Shown here piece after piece: positions 13,936-22,134 of a DNA stretch of 33,318 nt. Each line of letters starts with the position of its first letter. Position 1 is the stretch's first letter. The DNA is taken from NCBI RefSeq assembly GCF_023333595.1, contig NZ_JAIQZM010000001.1, positions 184,541 through 217,858 of the forward strand, read 5' to 3'. Origin of the DNA: Argonema galeatum A003/A1 (GTDB lineage: Bacteria > Cyanobacteriota > Cyanobacteriia > Cyanobacteriales > Aerosakkonemataceae). The translations under genes and the position numbers were made by a program. Under the pieces are notes generated by a model that worked only from the letters and a program-made list of their open reading frames with translations, had not been told where the DNA came from and ran no database searches.

Positions 13936-16641
13936 TTAGCCCACAATCTCATTAACTGGGAACCGATCCATCAATTGGATGGCGCGGCTGGCATTTCGCT
14001 TCAATGAATCTGGCAAATAGGGTACGTGAGGTATTTGCGAAAGGAAATCTAACGTTCTGCGTAACATCCGCACCACATCTCCCTCATCTAAAGAAGTGTT
14101 TTCGCACAGATGCACCCAATCCACACCCAAAGCCCATTGTTCCACCAAGCCAATTAAATCATCCTCTAACCATACTGGCATTGCAACATTGTGACGACGC
14201 TGAAGCTGGAATAGCTGGCGGCGCAAATTTCGCAATTTGTCTATAGCTTCCTCCACTTCTGGAGCGGGATCGAAGTTTGTTCGGGAATCTGGGCGGGGTG
14301 TTTCGGTGACTAGGGCGGCACAAGCCCCTGCCAGGTGATGGGGGTCTAAATCGTCAAATTCTCCCGACATCAGCGCCAATCCCAGCCATAGCTCGTTATC
14401 GCCGCGAATTGCCGCAGCCGCTTGTCCCATGCGAGTTGGCAGCAATCCCTCCAAGCAGCCAAACCCTTGCAAAATTTCAATCAAGTCGAGGAATTCATCC
14501 CAGTGCCGTTGGGTTTGGAGATCGAGTTTTTCTTGGCGATCGCTTATTTCCTCTTGCAAACTAAGCATACGACGGAAACGTTTGAGCAGCGCGGCTGGAT
14601 TGCCCCACTGATGGATGGGGTGAGCGTCCAGTTGCGCTTCTACTGCCTTAACTCGGTGGGCTTGAGCCACCACTTCTGGGGGATCTTCAGGCGACGGTGG
14701 TGAGGGGATCGCACGAGCGACAGAGGCGCTAGCTTCCGTACCACTACGCACGCTACCGAGTTTCATGGTCAGATCGGGCGGTGGCCCCTCCAAGCGATCG
14801 ACAGCGGCAATGCGGGGCAATTCCGCATGAAAACCAACCACATCTACCGTCCCCACCACATACCAGCGGTTATCCTGCCCCAAACAGATCAGGTACGGGC
14901 TTTGTCCTGGGCCTGGTATTTTATTTACTAATGTTGCTGAGATGGGGTTAGGCACGGGTATGTGCTTGCCTTTGAGGCTGAGTATTGTTCCTGCTACCGC
15001 AAAATTGAGGGCCAGAGCCATATCGCTCGCCTGCATAGAGGCAGACTGCTGTTGCAGCGTTTTCAACAACTGCTTTTCTACCCTGAGTCGCTGTTGTAAT
15101 TTTTCATAATTAGCCAAGACGGCGGGGTCAAACTTTCCCAATTCTGACTGATATTTGGCCAACTCAGCCTCTCGCTCGGCGATCGCTTGCTGTTGGGGTC
15201 TGAGCGTCAATGTCGCCAGATACTGACCGAAACTGCGTTCTACGAGTGCTTTCGCCTGTTGGATGGTGTGCGTTTGTAGCAGGTTCAGCACCATACCATA
15301 GCTGGGGGTAAACTGGCTGACTAAAGGATCGGGCTTGGATGTTGCTAGGTAAGCTGCTTCTTTTGCCCCTTCAAAGGGTGTTTGCAGCGTCACCACATAG
15401 CCTCTTTCGTCCATTCCCCGACGCCCAGCCCGACCGGCCATTTGCAAGAATTCAGAGGCGTTCAGCAATCGATGTCCGCGATCGGTCCGTTTGGAGAGCG
15501 TCGAAATTACTGTTGTCCGGGCGGGCATATTTATCCCCGCTGCCAACGTTTCCGTGGCAAACACCACTTTAATCAAACCCAGTTGGAACAGTTCTTCTAC
15601 AAAGCCTTTCCAGGTGGGCAAAATGCCAGCGTGGTGGGCGGCAATGCCCCGATAAAGCGGTTCGATCTGCCCAACTCGACCAGCTTCTGGGTGGCGTGCC
15701 AAAAATTCGTCAATTCGCTGTTTTAGCTGTTGAGTTTCTGCTTTGTTAACCAGACTGAAATCCCCCACATCTTCCACTGCCTGGTCGCAGCCCCGGCGAC
15801 TGAAGATAAAGTAAATTGCCGGTAGCATATCCCGTGCCTGCAATTGGCTCAGTACAAACGATAAACTGGGACTTTCCGGTCGTTTGCCGCCCCCTTGTTT
15901 CCCTTGTGCGCCTTTGGGTTTGAGGCGAAGGTTTATTTTGGTTTGGTCATCGTTGAGCAGGGGAAATAGCCCTTTGGGAGAACAGAAGTTAAATTCCAAG
16001 GGTACGGGGCGGAAGTCTGAGTAAATCAGGTCGGTTGGCCCGTGAACCTGGCCGATCCAGTCGGTCAGCTGTTCGCTGTTGGCGACTGTGGCAGAAAGTG
16101 CCAGTAATTGAATCTCGTGGGGACAATAGATGATCGACTCTTCCCAAACTGTACCCCGCTGCCGATCGTTCATGTAGTGACACTCATCCAGCACTACTGC
16201 TTCGACGCCAACTAAGGATGTGCCGACTTCCCCTATTGGCGTGCCGTAAAGCATATTGCGGAAGATTTCTGTAGTCATCACCAAGATGGGGGCTTCCCGG
16301 TTGATGGACATATCCCCGGTTAGCAGTCCCACATTCTCAACCCCAAACTGCTCGCTGAAGTCGCGGCACTTTTGGTTGGAAAGGGCTTTGAGGGGGGTAG
16401 TGTACAGCACCCTTCTGTTCCGCGCTAAGGCACGGTAAATGGCGTATTCTCCAATTAATGTTTTTCCCGAACCTGTGGGGGCACAAACTACGACTGAGCG
16501 ATCGTCATTCAATGCCGCGATCGCATCTAGCTGGAATTTATCCAGCTCAAATGGGAATAATGTATTCAGGTCAAGCTCTGCTTTTGTACGCGAACGGTTC
16601 ACACACGAATATTCCAAATAGTGTTGCAGACAAGGATTCAC
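13936..16641 (-). CDS. SKI2/Mtr4-like DEAD/DEAH RNA helicase with DSHCT domain
   Basis: A 901-residue protein. Motif I APTGSGKT (residues 54-61), motif II DECH (152-155), motif III SAT (183-185) and motif VI QMAGRAGRRG (400-409) define a superfamily 2 helicase. The C-terminal third (EEAIDKLRNLRRQLFQLQRR to WVHLCENTSLDEGDVVRMLRRTLDFLSQI) is a DSHCT domain as in exosome-linked Ski2/Mtr4. Cyanobacteria carry one such protein, presumably for RNA unwinding and decay. The frame opens at a GTG at 16641, which touches a palindromic element; conservation begins near residue 24 (LDLNTLFPFELDKFQ), so a GTG at codon 14 is an alternative. A Gly/Lys-rich insert lies near 242-258. Confidence 0.92.
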   Translation of the reverse strand: MNPCLQHYLEYSCVNRSRTKAELDLNTLFPFELDKFQLDAIAALNDDRSVVVCAPTGSGKTLIGEYAIYRALARNRRVLYTTPLKALSNQKCRDFSEQFGVENVGLLTGDMSINREAPILVMTTEIFRNMLYGTPIGEVGTSLVGVEAVVLDECHYMNDRQRGTVWEESIIYCPHEIQLLALSATVANSEQLTDWIGQVHGPTDLIYSDFRPVPLEFNFCSPKGLFPLLNDDQTKINLRLKPKGAQGKQGGGKRPESPSLSFVLSQLQARDMLPAIYFIFSRRGCDQAVEDVGDFSLVNKAETQQLKQRIDEFLARHPEAGRVGQIEPLYRGIAAHHAGILPTWKGFVEELFQLGLIKVVFATETLAAGINMPARTTVISTLSKRTDRGHRLLNASEFLQMAGRAGRRGMDERGYVVTLQTPFEGAKEAAYLATSKPDPLVSQFTPSYGMVLNLLQTHTIQQAKALVERSFGQYLATLTLRPQQQAIAEREAELAKYQSELGKFDPAVLANYEKLQQRLRVEKQLLKTLQQQSASMQASDMALALNFAVAGTILSLKGKHIPVPNPISATLVNKIPGPGQSPYLICLGQDNRWYVVGTVDVVGFHAELPRIAAVDRLEGPPPDLTMKLGSVRSGTEASASVARAIPSPPSPEDPPEVVAQAHRVKAVEAQLDAHPIHQWGNPAALLKRFRRMLSLQEEISDRQEKLDLQTQRHWDEFLDLIEILQGFGCLEGLLPTRMGQAAAAIRGDNELWLGLALMSGEFDDLDPHHLAGACAALVTETPRPDSRTNFDPAPEVEEAIDKLRNLRRQLFQLQRRHNVAMPVWLEDDLIGLVEQWALGVDWVHLCENTSLDEGDVVRMLRRTLDFLSQIPHVPYLPDSLKRNASRAIQLMDRFPVNEIVG

Positions 16642-16761
16642 TCATATCTTGCACCAGCTTCAGAAACCAGGTTTCTCGCAACTGGCTAAACCTAAAAGCC
16701 TAGATTTTTCGTCTAGAAACCCGGTTTCTCAGGTCTTGTTGAGAATGGTGCAAGATGTGAG
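16641..16761. mobile_element. Inverted-repeat element at the helicase start
   Basis: Sixteen-base ends, CTCATATCTTGCACCA (16641-16656) and complement (16746-16761), match at 15 of 16 positions and enclose about 90 bp holding two copies of the palindrome GAAACC(A/C)GGTTTC. No coding capacity. It abuts the GTG of the helicase gene. Related palindromes lie at 18233-18250 and 33011-33030. Confidence 0.7.
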
Positions 16762-16900
16762 TTCACCAAACTCTAACCCAATTGAGATGCCGAGTCTGCC
16801 TGATTCTATCCAATTTTGGCATTTCTCAGAGATTCCTAACCAGGGGCTAACTTGCTAGGGGCGAACTTGCTAAGGGCTAGCAAGGCAACTTAATAAAACC

Positions 16901-16932
16901 GACCAGGCACCTGTGGAATTGGTAACCTGGTC
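16901..16932 (-). terminator. Terminator of psb34
   Basis: GACCAGG and CCTGGTC enclose an imperfect stem, and on the minus strand the hairpin is followed by GGTTTTATTA. It lies 46 bp after the psb34 stop. Between 16762 and 16900 nothing else is seen except a short direct repeat AACTTGCTA(G/A)GGG near 16850-16876. Confidence 0.65.
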
Positions 16933-16978
16933 ATTTTAGGTAATAAAGGCTCGTGCCGATTATTAATAATTTTGATTG

Positions 16979-17158
16979 TTAGCTGACGCCCGAAACCGAG
17001 ACAGCCACGAAGATCAGACTACCTACTAGAGCTAGAGCAGCCGCACCCATAATCACATAGTTACGCTGTTCGGTTTTGCTTGGAGGGGTTGCCTCGTAGA
17101 TTTTTGGCTCGATCGCAAAGTTGTTCAGCAGACCGCCATCTTCTTTAATGTAGGGCAT
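16979..17158 (-). CDS. psb34: Psb34, light-harvesting-like photosystem II assembly protein (ssl1498 family)
   Basis: A 59-residue protein. It opens MPYIKEDGGLLNNFAIEPKIY, the conserved N-terminus of the ssl1498/Psb34 family, continues through a hydrophilic segment with PPSKTEQRNY and ends in one membrane helix (VIMGAAALALVGSLIFVAVS). Psb34 is a thylakoid protein that binds photosystem II assembly intermediates and competes with high-light-inducible proteins for CP47. GAGG about 10 bases before the ATG is the ribosome-binding site. A near-perfect HLR1 motif lies 73-90 bp upstream, and a terminator follows, so it is a single-gene, light-regulated unit. The length and sequence fit the family well. 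Confidence 0.9.
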   Translation of the reverse strand: MPYIKEDGGLLNNFAIEPKIYEATPPSKTEQRNYVIMGAAALALVGSLIFVAVSVSGVS

Positions 17159-17230
17159 GAATATTATCCTCAGTTTTTTTGATCTTAATTTATCGTAACA
17201 ATACTTATCATACTCGCTTTCTCAAAAAAA

Positions 17231-17248
17231 CTTACAAATCTTTACAAA
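17231..17248 (-). promoter_or_regulatory. HLR1 motif before psb34
   Basis: CTTACAAA-TC-TTTACAAA matches the paired (G/T)TTACA(T/A)(T/A) consensus of RpaB sites except for the first base. On the minus strand a TATGAT box lies at 17212-17207, 18 bp beyond the motif, so the motif sits in or just upstream of the -35 region. Confidence 0.55.
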
Positions 17249-17274
17249 AACTAAGGAAAGTCAAAAGTCAAAAA

Positions 17275-17355
17275 GGGGAGGAGCAGAGGAGCAGAGGAGC
17301 AGAGGAGAAATTTTCTTGACCACTGACCACTGACCACTGACCACTGACCACTGAC
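17275..17355. repeat. Composite tandem repeat (GGAGCAGA and GACCACT), left copy
   Basis: An 8-bp repeat GGAGCAGA passes through a short spacer into a 7-bp repeat GACCACT. A 28-bp junction at 17300-17327 is found exactly inverted at 20069-20096 upstream of cimA. These heptamer/octamer repeats are typical of filamentous cyanobacteria. Confidence 0.85.
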
Positions 17356-17361
17356 TTTTCC

Positions 17362-18204
17362 CTACCCAGTAATTTTGCCAGTTAGGGGCGAACTTGCACT
17401 GGCATAAGCTTTCACCGGAATTCTCCCAGCCAAATAAGCGAGACGTCCTGCTTCGGTAGCCATACCCATCGCCCGTGCCATCGCGGCGGAATTCTGAGCT
17501 TGGGCTATGGCAGTATTAATTAACAACGCATCTGCCCCCATCTCCATTGCCGCTGCTGCTTCGCTGGGCGTTCCAATACCGGCATCGACTACCACAGGAA
17601 CCGTTGCATTGTCAATAATTATCTCGATATTGGCAGCATTTTTGATTCCCTGTCCCGAACCGATGGGAGAACCGAGAGGCATGACGGTAACGCAGCCGAC
17701 TTCTTGCAAGCGTTTTGCCAGCAGTGGGTCAGCATTGATGTAGGGCAAAACAGCAAAGCCTTCTTTCACAAGCTTCTCAGCGGCCTCTAGAGTGCCGATG
17801 GGATCTGGCAATAAATACTTGGAGTCGGGAATAACTTCTAATTTGACAAAGTTATTGTCCTCTTGCCCTAAGAGTTTAGCCATTTCCCGTCCTAATCTGG
17901 CTACGCGGATGGCATCTTCAGCAGTTTGACAGCCTGCGGTGTTGGGCAACATCCAAATTTTAGTCCAGTCTAGAGCTTCGGCGAGTCCTTCGTGTCCGGG
18001 GGCGTTGGTTTGCACTCGCCGCACGGCAACGGTGACGATTTCGCAACCGCTGGCGATGATGCTATGCTGCATTTCTCTTATGCTGCGATATTTGCCAGTT
18101 CCCGTCATCAGGCGGGATTTAAAAGTTTTTCCGGCGATGGTGAGGGGGCAATCTAAAGAACTTAGATCGTTTGTTTGTGGCGTTGATTTGTCTAAAGTTT
18201 GCAT
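17362..18204 (-). CDS. thiG: Thiazole synthase ThiG
   Basis: A 280-residue protein matching ThiG over its whole length. [19 protein letters not shown] opens the barrel, VKLEVI near 120-125 holds the Schiff-base Lys121, and [43 protein letters not shown] line the phosphate and active-site end. ThiG joins 1-deoxy-xylulose-5-phosphate, dehydroglycine and ThiS-thiocarboxylate to form thiamine's thiazole. The gene for ThiO, which makes dehydroglycine, lies 110 bp upstream in the same direction; in some cyanobacteria the two are fused, here they are separate. No thiS is visible. The first 18 residues are not conserved. Confidence 0.96.
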   Translation of the reverse strand: MQTLDKSTPQTNDLSSLDCPLTIAGKTFKSRLMTGTGKYRSIREMQHSIIASGCEIVTVAVRRVQTNAPGHEGLAEALDWTKIWMLPNTAGCQTAEDAIRVARLGREMAKLLGQEDNNFVKLEVIPDSKYLLPDPIGTLEAAEKLVKEGFAVLPYINADPLLAKRLQEVGCVTVMPLGSPIGSGQGIKNAANIEIIIDNATVPVVVDAGIGTPSEAAAAMEMGADALLINTAIAQAQNSAAMARAMGMATEAGRLAYLAGRIPVKAYASASSPLTGKITG

Positions 18205-18232
18205 TTTTTTATGTCCTGTGTTCGTACAGTAG

Positions 18233-18250
18233 CGATAAACCAGGTTTCTT
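18233..18250. repeat. Dispersed palindromic repeat AAACCAGGTTTCT
   Basis: CGATAAACCAGGTTTCTT lies in the thiO-thiG gap. A related inverted copy is at 33011-33030 and further AAACC-GGTTT copies sit in the element at 16641-16761. It may form a small hairpin in the thiO-thiG transcript. Confidence 0.5.
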
Positions 18251-18314
18251 ATATTGTCTTATATTTCTCTACTTTTGGAGGTATATTCTGATTCGCACTT
18301 TGCTTTTTGTAACG

Positions 18315-19394
18315 CTAATTGTTTGTGAACCTGGAGTAGTGAAAATGATTCAGAAGCCGATCGCAATTTCGATCTAAAATCAAATCTGCAATTAGCAAAG
18401 CGGTAATAGGAGCTAGTAAAATACCATTGCGATAGTGTCCTGTGGCTAAAATCAAATTGTCGTAGGCACTAGAGCCGAGAATGGGTAATTCATCGGGTGT
18501 TGCCGGTCGAAATCCCCACCAAAATTCTAGAATGGGAAAATGTTGTAATTCTGGATAAAGTCGGATCGCTCGTGCCAGTAATGCTTGCATCCCCGCTGGA
18601 GTATTATTATGTGCGAAACCGACATCTTCGCTAGTAGCTCCTATGACAATTGTGCCATCCCGACGCGGCACAATGTAAATTTCCTCCCCAAACAAAACCT
18701 GTTTTAAACCCAGAGTGGATGATGTCGATCGCACTGAGAGCATTTGTCCCTTTTTGGGATATACTGGCACTGGCAATAATTCATTTGCCCAAGCACCAGT
18801 TGCTAAAACATAGCGTTCGGCTTGCCAATCTCCGGCAGAGGTTTTTACACAAGTAACTTGCCGATTTTGGATGTGGATTTTTTCAACATTTACGCCTTCG
18901 CTCATATTAACGCCCAATTCGCGTGCTGCTGCCCACAATGCTCTTGCTAAAGCACGATTATCGACTTGTGCGTCTTCAGGATACCACCATCCACCGACAA
19001 CTTCCGAACTCAGTCCAGGCTGATGTTTATGAATGGCTTCCCTATCTAACCAAATGCTAACAGGACATTCTTCCTTGCGTTGTTGCTCCCCAGACCTATA
19101 AACTGGAGCTAGAATACCACAAGGCCAGTATCCGGTTTCTAAACCGCTGATTTGTTCTAGTTTTCTTGTCCAATCAGAATATATTGCTCGACTGTGCAGG
19201 CACAAATCGAGCATCGGGCCTGGTGGTATTTTTTCGGCTTGGGGTGCTAGCATTCCGGCGGCGGCGTGGGCGGCAGCTTGCTGAAAGTCTCGCGTCAGAA
19301 CGGTGACATTTGTTTTGCGTAGTTTGAGTTCGATCGCAAGTGATAGCCCAACAATCCCACCGCCGATAATCAGAATGTCGCTTGGTATATTCAT
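18315..19394 (-). CDS. thiO: Glycine oxidase ThiO
   Basis: A 359-residue FAD-dependent amine oxidase. GGGIVG (residues 11-16) is the dinucleotide-binding loop of the DAO fold; AAGMLAPQAE near 46-55, VLATGAWANELLPVPVYPKKGQM and the C-terminal GHYRNGILLAP are ThiO landmarks. It oxidises glycine to iminoacetate (dehydroglycine), the substrate of ThiG, whose gene follows 110 bp downstream. The two are probably co-transcribed, although a palindromic repeat sits between them. The ATG at 19394 lacks a clear ribosome-binding site, but residues 5-12 (SDILIIGG) are already family-like. The protein ends with a short strain-specific tail after IADLIL. Confidence 0.94.
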   Translation of the reverse strand: MNIPSDILIIGGGIVGLSLAIELKLRKTNVTVLTRDFQQAAAHAAAGMLAPQAEKIPPGPMLDLCLHSRAIYSDWTRKLEQISGLETGYWPCGILAPVYRSGEQQRKEECPVSIWLDREAIHKHQPGLSSEVVGGWWYPEDAQVDNRALARALWAAARELGVNMSEGVNVEKIHIQNRQVTCVKTSAGDWQAERYVLATGAWANELLPVPVYPKKGQMLSVRSTSSTLGLKQVLFGEEIYIVPRRDGTIVIGATSEDVGFAHNNTPAGMQALLARAIRLYPELQHFPILEFWWGFRPATPDELPILGSSAYDNLILATGHYRNGILLAPITALLIADLILDRNCDRLLNHFHYSRFTNN

Positions 19395-19608
19395 TTATTC
19401 AACAAGATTCTCTACCACAGCGCTGGAATGGGCTCCCAGAAGGATTGCTACAGCCACTGCGATCAAAACGCGAGGTTAGCTGAATAAGCCTATTTTTGTC
19501 CAATTAATAGCAATCTACCATTGGCTTGCTACAAATTGCGCCTTTCAATAGTAAGATGTCTAGGCGACAGGCAAATATTCACCGCTAAATTGCGATCGGG
19601 GATGGAAG

Positions 19609-19947
19609 TTATCCCTGGGGTGTCCACACGGTGCGATCGCCCTGCCCCCACATACCATCAAATTTTGTCACGTTTACATCACCTAAAACTTTGGTTTGAC
19701 AGGCTAAACGGAGGTTTTTCGCGGGAGAATGGGGAGGAAGACCTAGCCGCGTTTTCTCCCGCCAGCTAGCCTCGGAAACCTGCCCTTCCACCTTAACGGC
19801 ACAGGTGCCACAAGTGCCGAAGCCATGACAGTTCACCACTTTGGCTTTATCGTTGTACAAAGCAATGTCATTTTCTAACAAAACTTTACGGAGATTCGCG
19901 CCAGAAGCGCATTCAAAAGTCTTTCCTTGTGCAGTTATCTTTGGCAT
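19609..19947 (-). CDS. [2Fe-2S] ferredoxin-like protein
   Basis: A 112-residue protein. Cys40, Cys46, Cys49 and Cys83 (NCHGFGTCGTCAV and RLACQT) form the cluster motif C-x5-C-x2-C-x33-C. That is closer to adrenodoxin-type spacing than to the C-x4-C-x2-C of photosynthetic PetF ferredoxin, so it is probably not the photosystem I acceptor. It would carry single electrons in the cytoplasm; the partner is unknown. It lies upstream of thiO in the same direction but 214 bp away, so operon membership is uncertain. The C-terminus (MWGQGDRTVWTPQG) is longer than in plant-type ferredoxins. Confidence 0.88.
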   Translation of the reverse strand: MPKITAQGKTFECASGANLRKVLLENDIALYNDKAKVVNCHGFGTCGTCAVKVEGQVSEASWREKTRLGLPPHSPAKNLRLACQTKVLGDVNVTKFDGMWGQGDRTVWTPQG

Positions 19948-20035
19948 AGTTATTTATCGATGCGTTTCTAAACATTTTTACATCTCTTAAACAATATCGC
20001 GTTTACGCATTTCAACAACAGACTTGGGGATTAGT

Positions 20036-20140
20036 CATTGGTCAATGGTCAGTTGTCAATGGTCAGTTGTCAGTGGTCAAGAAAATTTCTCCTCTGCCCC
20101 TCTGCCCCTCTGCCCCTCTGCCCCTCTGCCCCTCTTCCCC
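20036..20140. repeat. Composite tandem repeat, right (inverted) copy
   Basis: Imperfect GTCAATGGTCAGTT units join through the shared 28-bp junction (20069-20096) to an 8-bp CTGCCCCT repeat that runs to about 20140. This is the mirror image of the repeat at 17275-17355. It occupies the region just before cimA, whose ATG at 20176 lies only about 35 bp beyond, so the cimA promoter lies in or behind it. Confidence 0.85.
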
Positions 20141-20175
20141 TTCTTCCCTAGCCCCTAGCCCCTCTTCCCTTCTAT

Positions 20176-22134
20176 ATGACCCCTGACACATCTAAAGAGA
20201 AAATTTGGATTTACGATACAACTCTCCGCGACGGCGCTCAGCGTGAAGGATTGTCTCTATCCTTAGAAGATAAATTGCGAATCGCCCACCAACTAGACCG
20301 ACTGGGAATTCCTTTTATTGAAGGAGGATGGCCGGGGGCGAATCCGAAGGATGTGCAATTTTTCTGGAAACTGAAAGAAGAACCCCTGACTCAAGCAGAA
20401 GTGGTAGCTTTTTGCTCGACGCGACGACCGGGAACAACTGCCGCTGAGGATTCCATGCTGCAAGCGATTTTGGCGGCAGGGACTCGCTGGGTGACGATTT
20501 TTGGCAAATCCTGGGATATGCACGTCACAGAGAGTTTGAAGACGAGTTTAGAAGAGAATTTGGCGATGATCGGGGATACGATCGAGTATCTCCGCAGTCA
20601 GGGACGGCGTGTGATCTACGATGCCGAACATTGGTTTGATGGGTACAAGCACAATCCAGAATATGCTTTGAAGACGTTGGAAAGTGCTCTAGCAGCCGGT
20701 GCGGAATGGCTAGTTTTCTGCGACACCAACGGCGGCACTCTCCCCCACGAAATTGCCCAGATTGTTCGAGATGTCGTTAAGGCAATAGAAAACCTCACCC
20801 CCTCACTCCCCCTCTCCGATATCGGAGAGGGGGAAGAAAGGACGGATTTCTTCTCCTTACACCCCCTCTCCGATATCAGAGAGGGGGACGAAAGAACGGA
20901 TTTCTTCCCCTCACTCTCCCTGTCCGATATCAGAGAGGGGGACGAAAGAACGGATTTCTTCCCCTCACTCCCCCTGTCCGATATCAGAGAGGGGGATGAA
21001 AGAACGGATTTCTTCCCCTCACTCCCCCTGTCCGATATCGGAGAGGGGGACGAAAGAACGGATTTCTTCCCCTTACACCCCCTCCCTGTTGACGGGGAGG
21101 GGGACGGGGGGAGAGGTTCTTCCTTCCCGCGATTGGGCATTCACACCCACAACGACTCAGACACAGCCGTTGCTAACGCCCTAGCCGCCGTGATGGAAGG
21201 TGTCAGAATGGTTCAAGGGACAATCAATGGCTACGGCGAACGCTGCGGCAATGCGAATCTTTGTTCTCTGATTCCCAATTTGCAACTAAAGTTAGGCTAT
21301 TCCTGTATTAAAGATGAGCAACTAAAACAGCTAACTCAAGCCAGTCGGTTTATCAGCGAAATCGCCAATTTAGCACCCGACGAACACGCAGCTTTTGTAG
21401 GACTTTCTGCTTTTGCTCATAAAGGCGGCATCCATGTTAGTGCTGTTGAGCGCAACCCCCTGACTTACGAACACCTTGAGCCAGAACAGGTGGGCAACCG
21501 TCGCCGCATTGTTATTTCAGATCAAGCTGGATTGAGTAATGTTTTAGCAAAAGCCCGCAGTTTTGGCATCGATCTAGATAAGCAAAACCCAACTTGTCGT
21601 CAAATTCTCCAACGCCTCAAAAAATTGGAGAATGAAGGTTATCAATTTGAGGCAGCAGAAGCTAGTTTCGACTTACTTATGCGCGAAGCTTTAGGGCAAC
21701 GGCAGCAGTTTTTTGAACTCAAAGGTTTTCGAGTACATTGTGATATTGTGGCCTGCGATCGCGAAAAAGACTGCCTTCCTTATGCGCTAGCTACTATCAA
21801 AGTGTCTGTGAATGGCAAAGATATTTTGGAAGCGGCAGAAGGAAATGGGCCGGTTGCCGCCTTGGATGCCTCTCTACGCAAAGCTTTGGTGAATTTCTAT
21901 CCGGCGATCGCAGAGTTTTACCTCACAGATTATAAGGTGCGGATTCTCAACGGAGACAGCGGTACTTCTGCGAAAACTCGCGTTTTGATTGAGTCTAGCA
22001 ACGGTCATCAACGTTGGACAACGGTGGGAGTTTCCAGCAATATTTTGGAAGCTTCCTATCAGGCGGTGGTAGAAGGTTTGGAGTATGGTTTGCTGCTCCA
22101 TTCTGCCGCAAAGGTTGCGTTGACTAATTCATAG
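20176..22134 (+). CDS. cimA: Citramalate synthase with a repeat-derived insertion
   Basis: A 652-residue protein; the family is usually about 530-545. YDTTLRDGAQREG (residues 13-25) is the HMGL/IPMS-type barrel motif, FCDTNGGTLPHE (181-192) and GIHTHNDSD (321-329) bear further active-site and metal residues, and the C-terminal 130 residues form the LeuA-type regulatory domain. CimA condenses pyruvate and acetyl-CoA to (R)-citramalate for threonine-independent isoleucine synthesis; the long LeuA-like form is usual in cyanobacteria. Residues about 207-318, between the CDTNGG and HTHND strands, are an insertion of five 18-residue repeats (SDIREGDERTDFFPSLPL) plus a degenerate sixth. The flanking sequence reads as an intact enzyme, so it may still be active. 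Confidence 0.93.
   Translation: MTPDTSKEKIWIYDTTLRDGAQREGLSLSLEDKLRIAHQLDRLGIPFIEGGWPGANPKDVQFFWKLKEEPLTQAEVVAFCSTRRPGTTAAEDSMLQAILAAGTRWVTIFGKSWDMHVTESLKTSLEENLAMIGDTIEYLRSQGRRVIYDAEHWFDGYKHNPEYALKTLESALAAGAEWLVFCDTNGGTLPHEIAQIVRDVVKAIENLTPSLPLSDIGEGEERTDFFSLHPLSDIREGDERTDFFPSLSLSDIREGDERTDFFPSLPLSDIREGDERTDFFPSLPLSDIGEGDERTDFFPLHPLPVDGEGDGGRGSSFPRLGIHTHNDSDTAVANALAAVMEGVRMVQGTINGYGERCGNANLCSLIPNLQLKLGYSCIKDEQLKQLTQASRFISEIANLAPDEHAAFVGLSAFAHKGGIHVSAVERNPLTYEHLEPEQVGNRRRIVISDQAGLSNVLAKARSFGIDLDKQNPTCRQILQRLKKLENEGYQFEAAEASFDLLMREALGQRQQFFELKGFRVHCDIVACDREKDCLPYALATIKVSVNGKDILEAAEGNGPVAALDASLRKALVNFYPAIAEFYLTDYKVRILNGDSGTSAKTRVLIESSNGHQRWTTVGVSSNILEASYQAVVEGLEYGLLLHSAAKVALTNS
20791..21118. 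repeat. 54-bp palindromic repeat array inserted in cimA
   Basis: The motif CCGATATC recurs at 20816, 20870, 20924, 20978 and 21032, exactly 54 bp apart, each within a CTCTCCGATATC(G/A)GAGAG palindrome. The array starts with AACCTCACCCCC and ends with its partial complement GAGAGGTT. It resembles the intergenic CCCTCTCC...GGAGAGGG elements of cyanobacteria. The unit length (18 codons) keeps the frame. Confidence 0.92.

Noticed and set aside
18205..18314. Possible TPP riboswitch between thiO and thiG
   Set aside because: No CTGAGA or other thi-box core is visible; only a dispersed palindrome was seen.
20616..21140. Minus-strand open frame of 174 codons made of KKSVLSSPS repeats
   Set aside because: It is the antisense reading of the 54-bp repeats inside cimA; the sense strand carries a full conserved enzyme.
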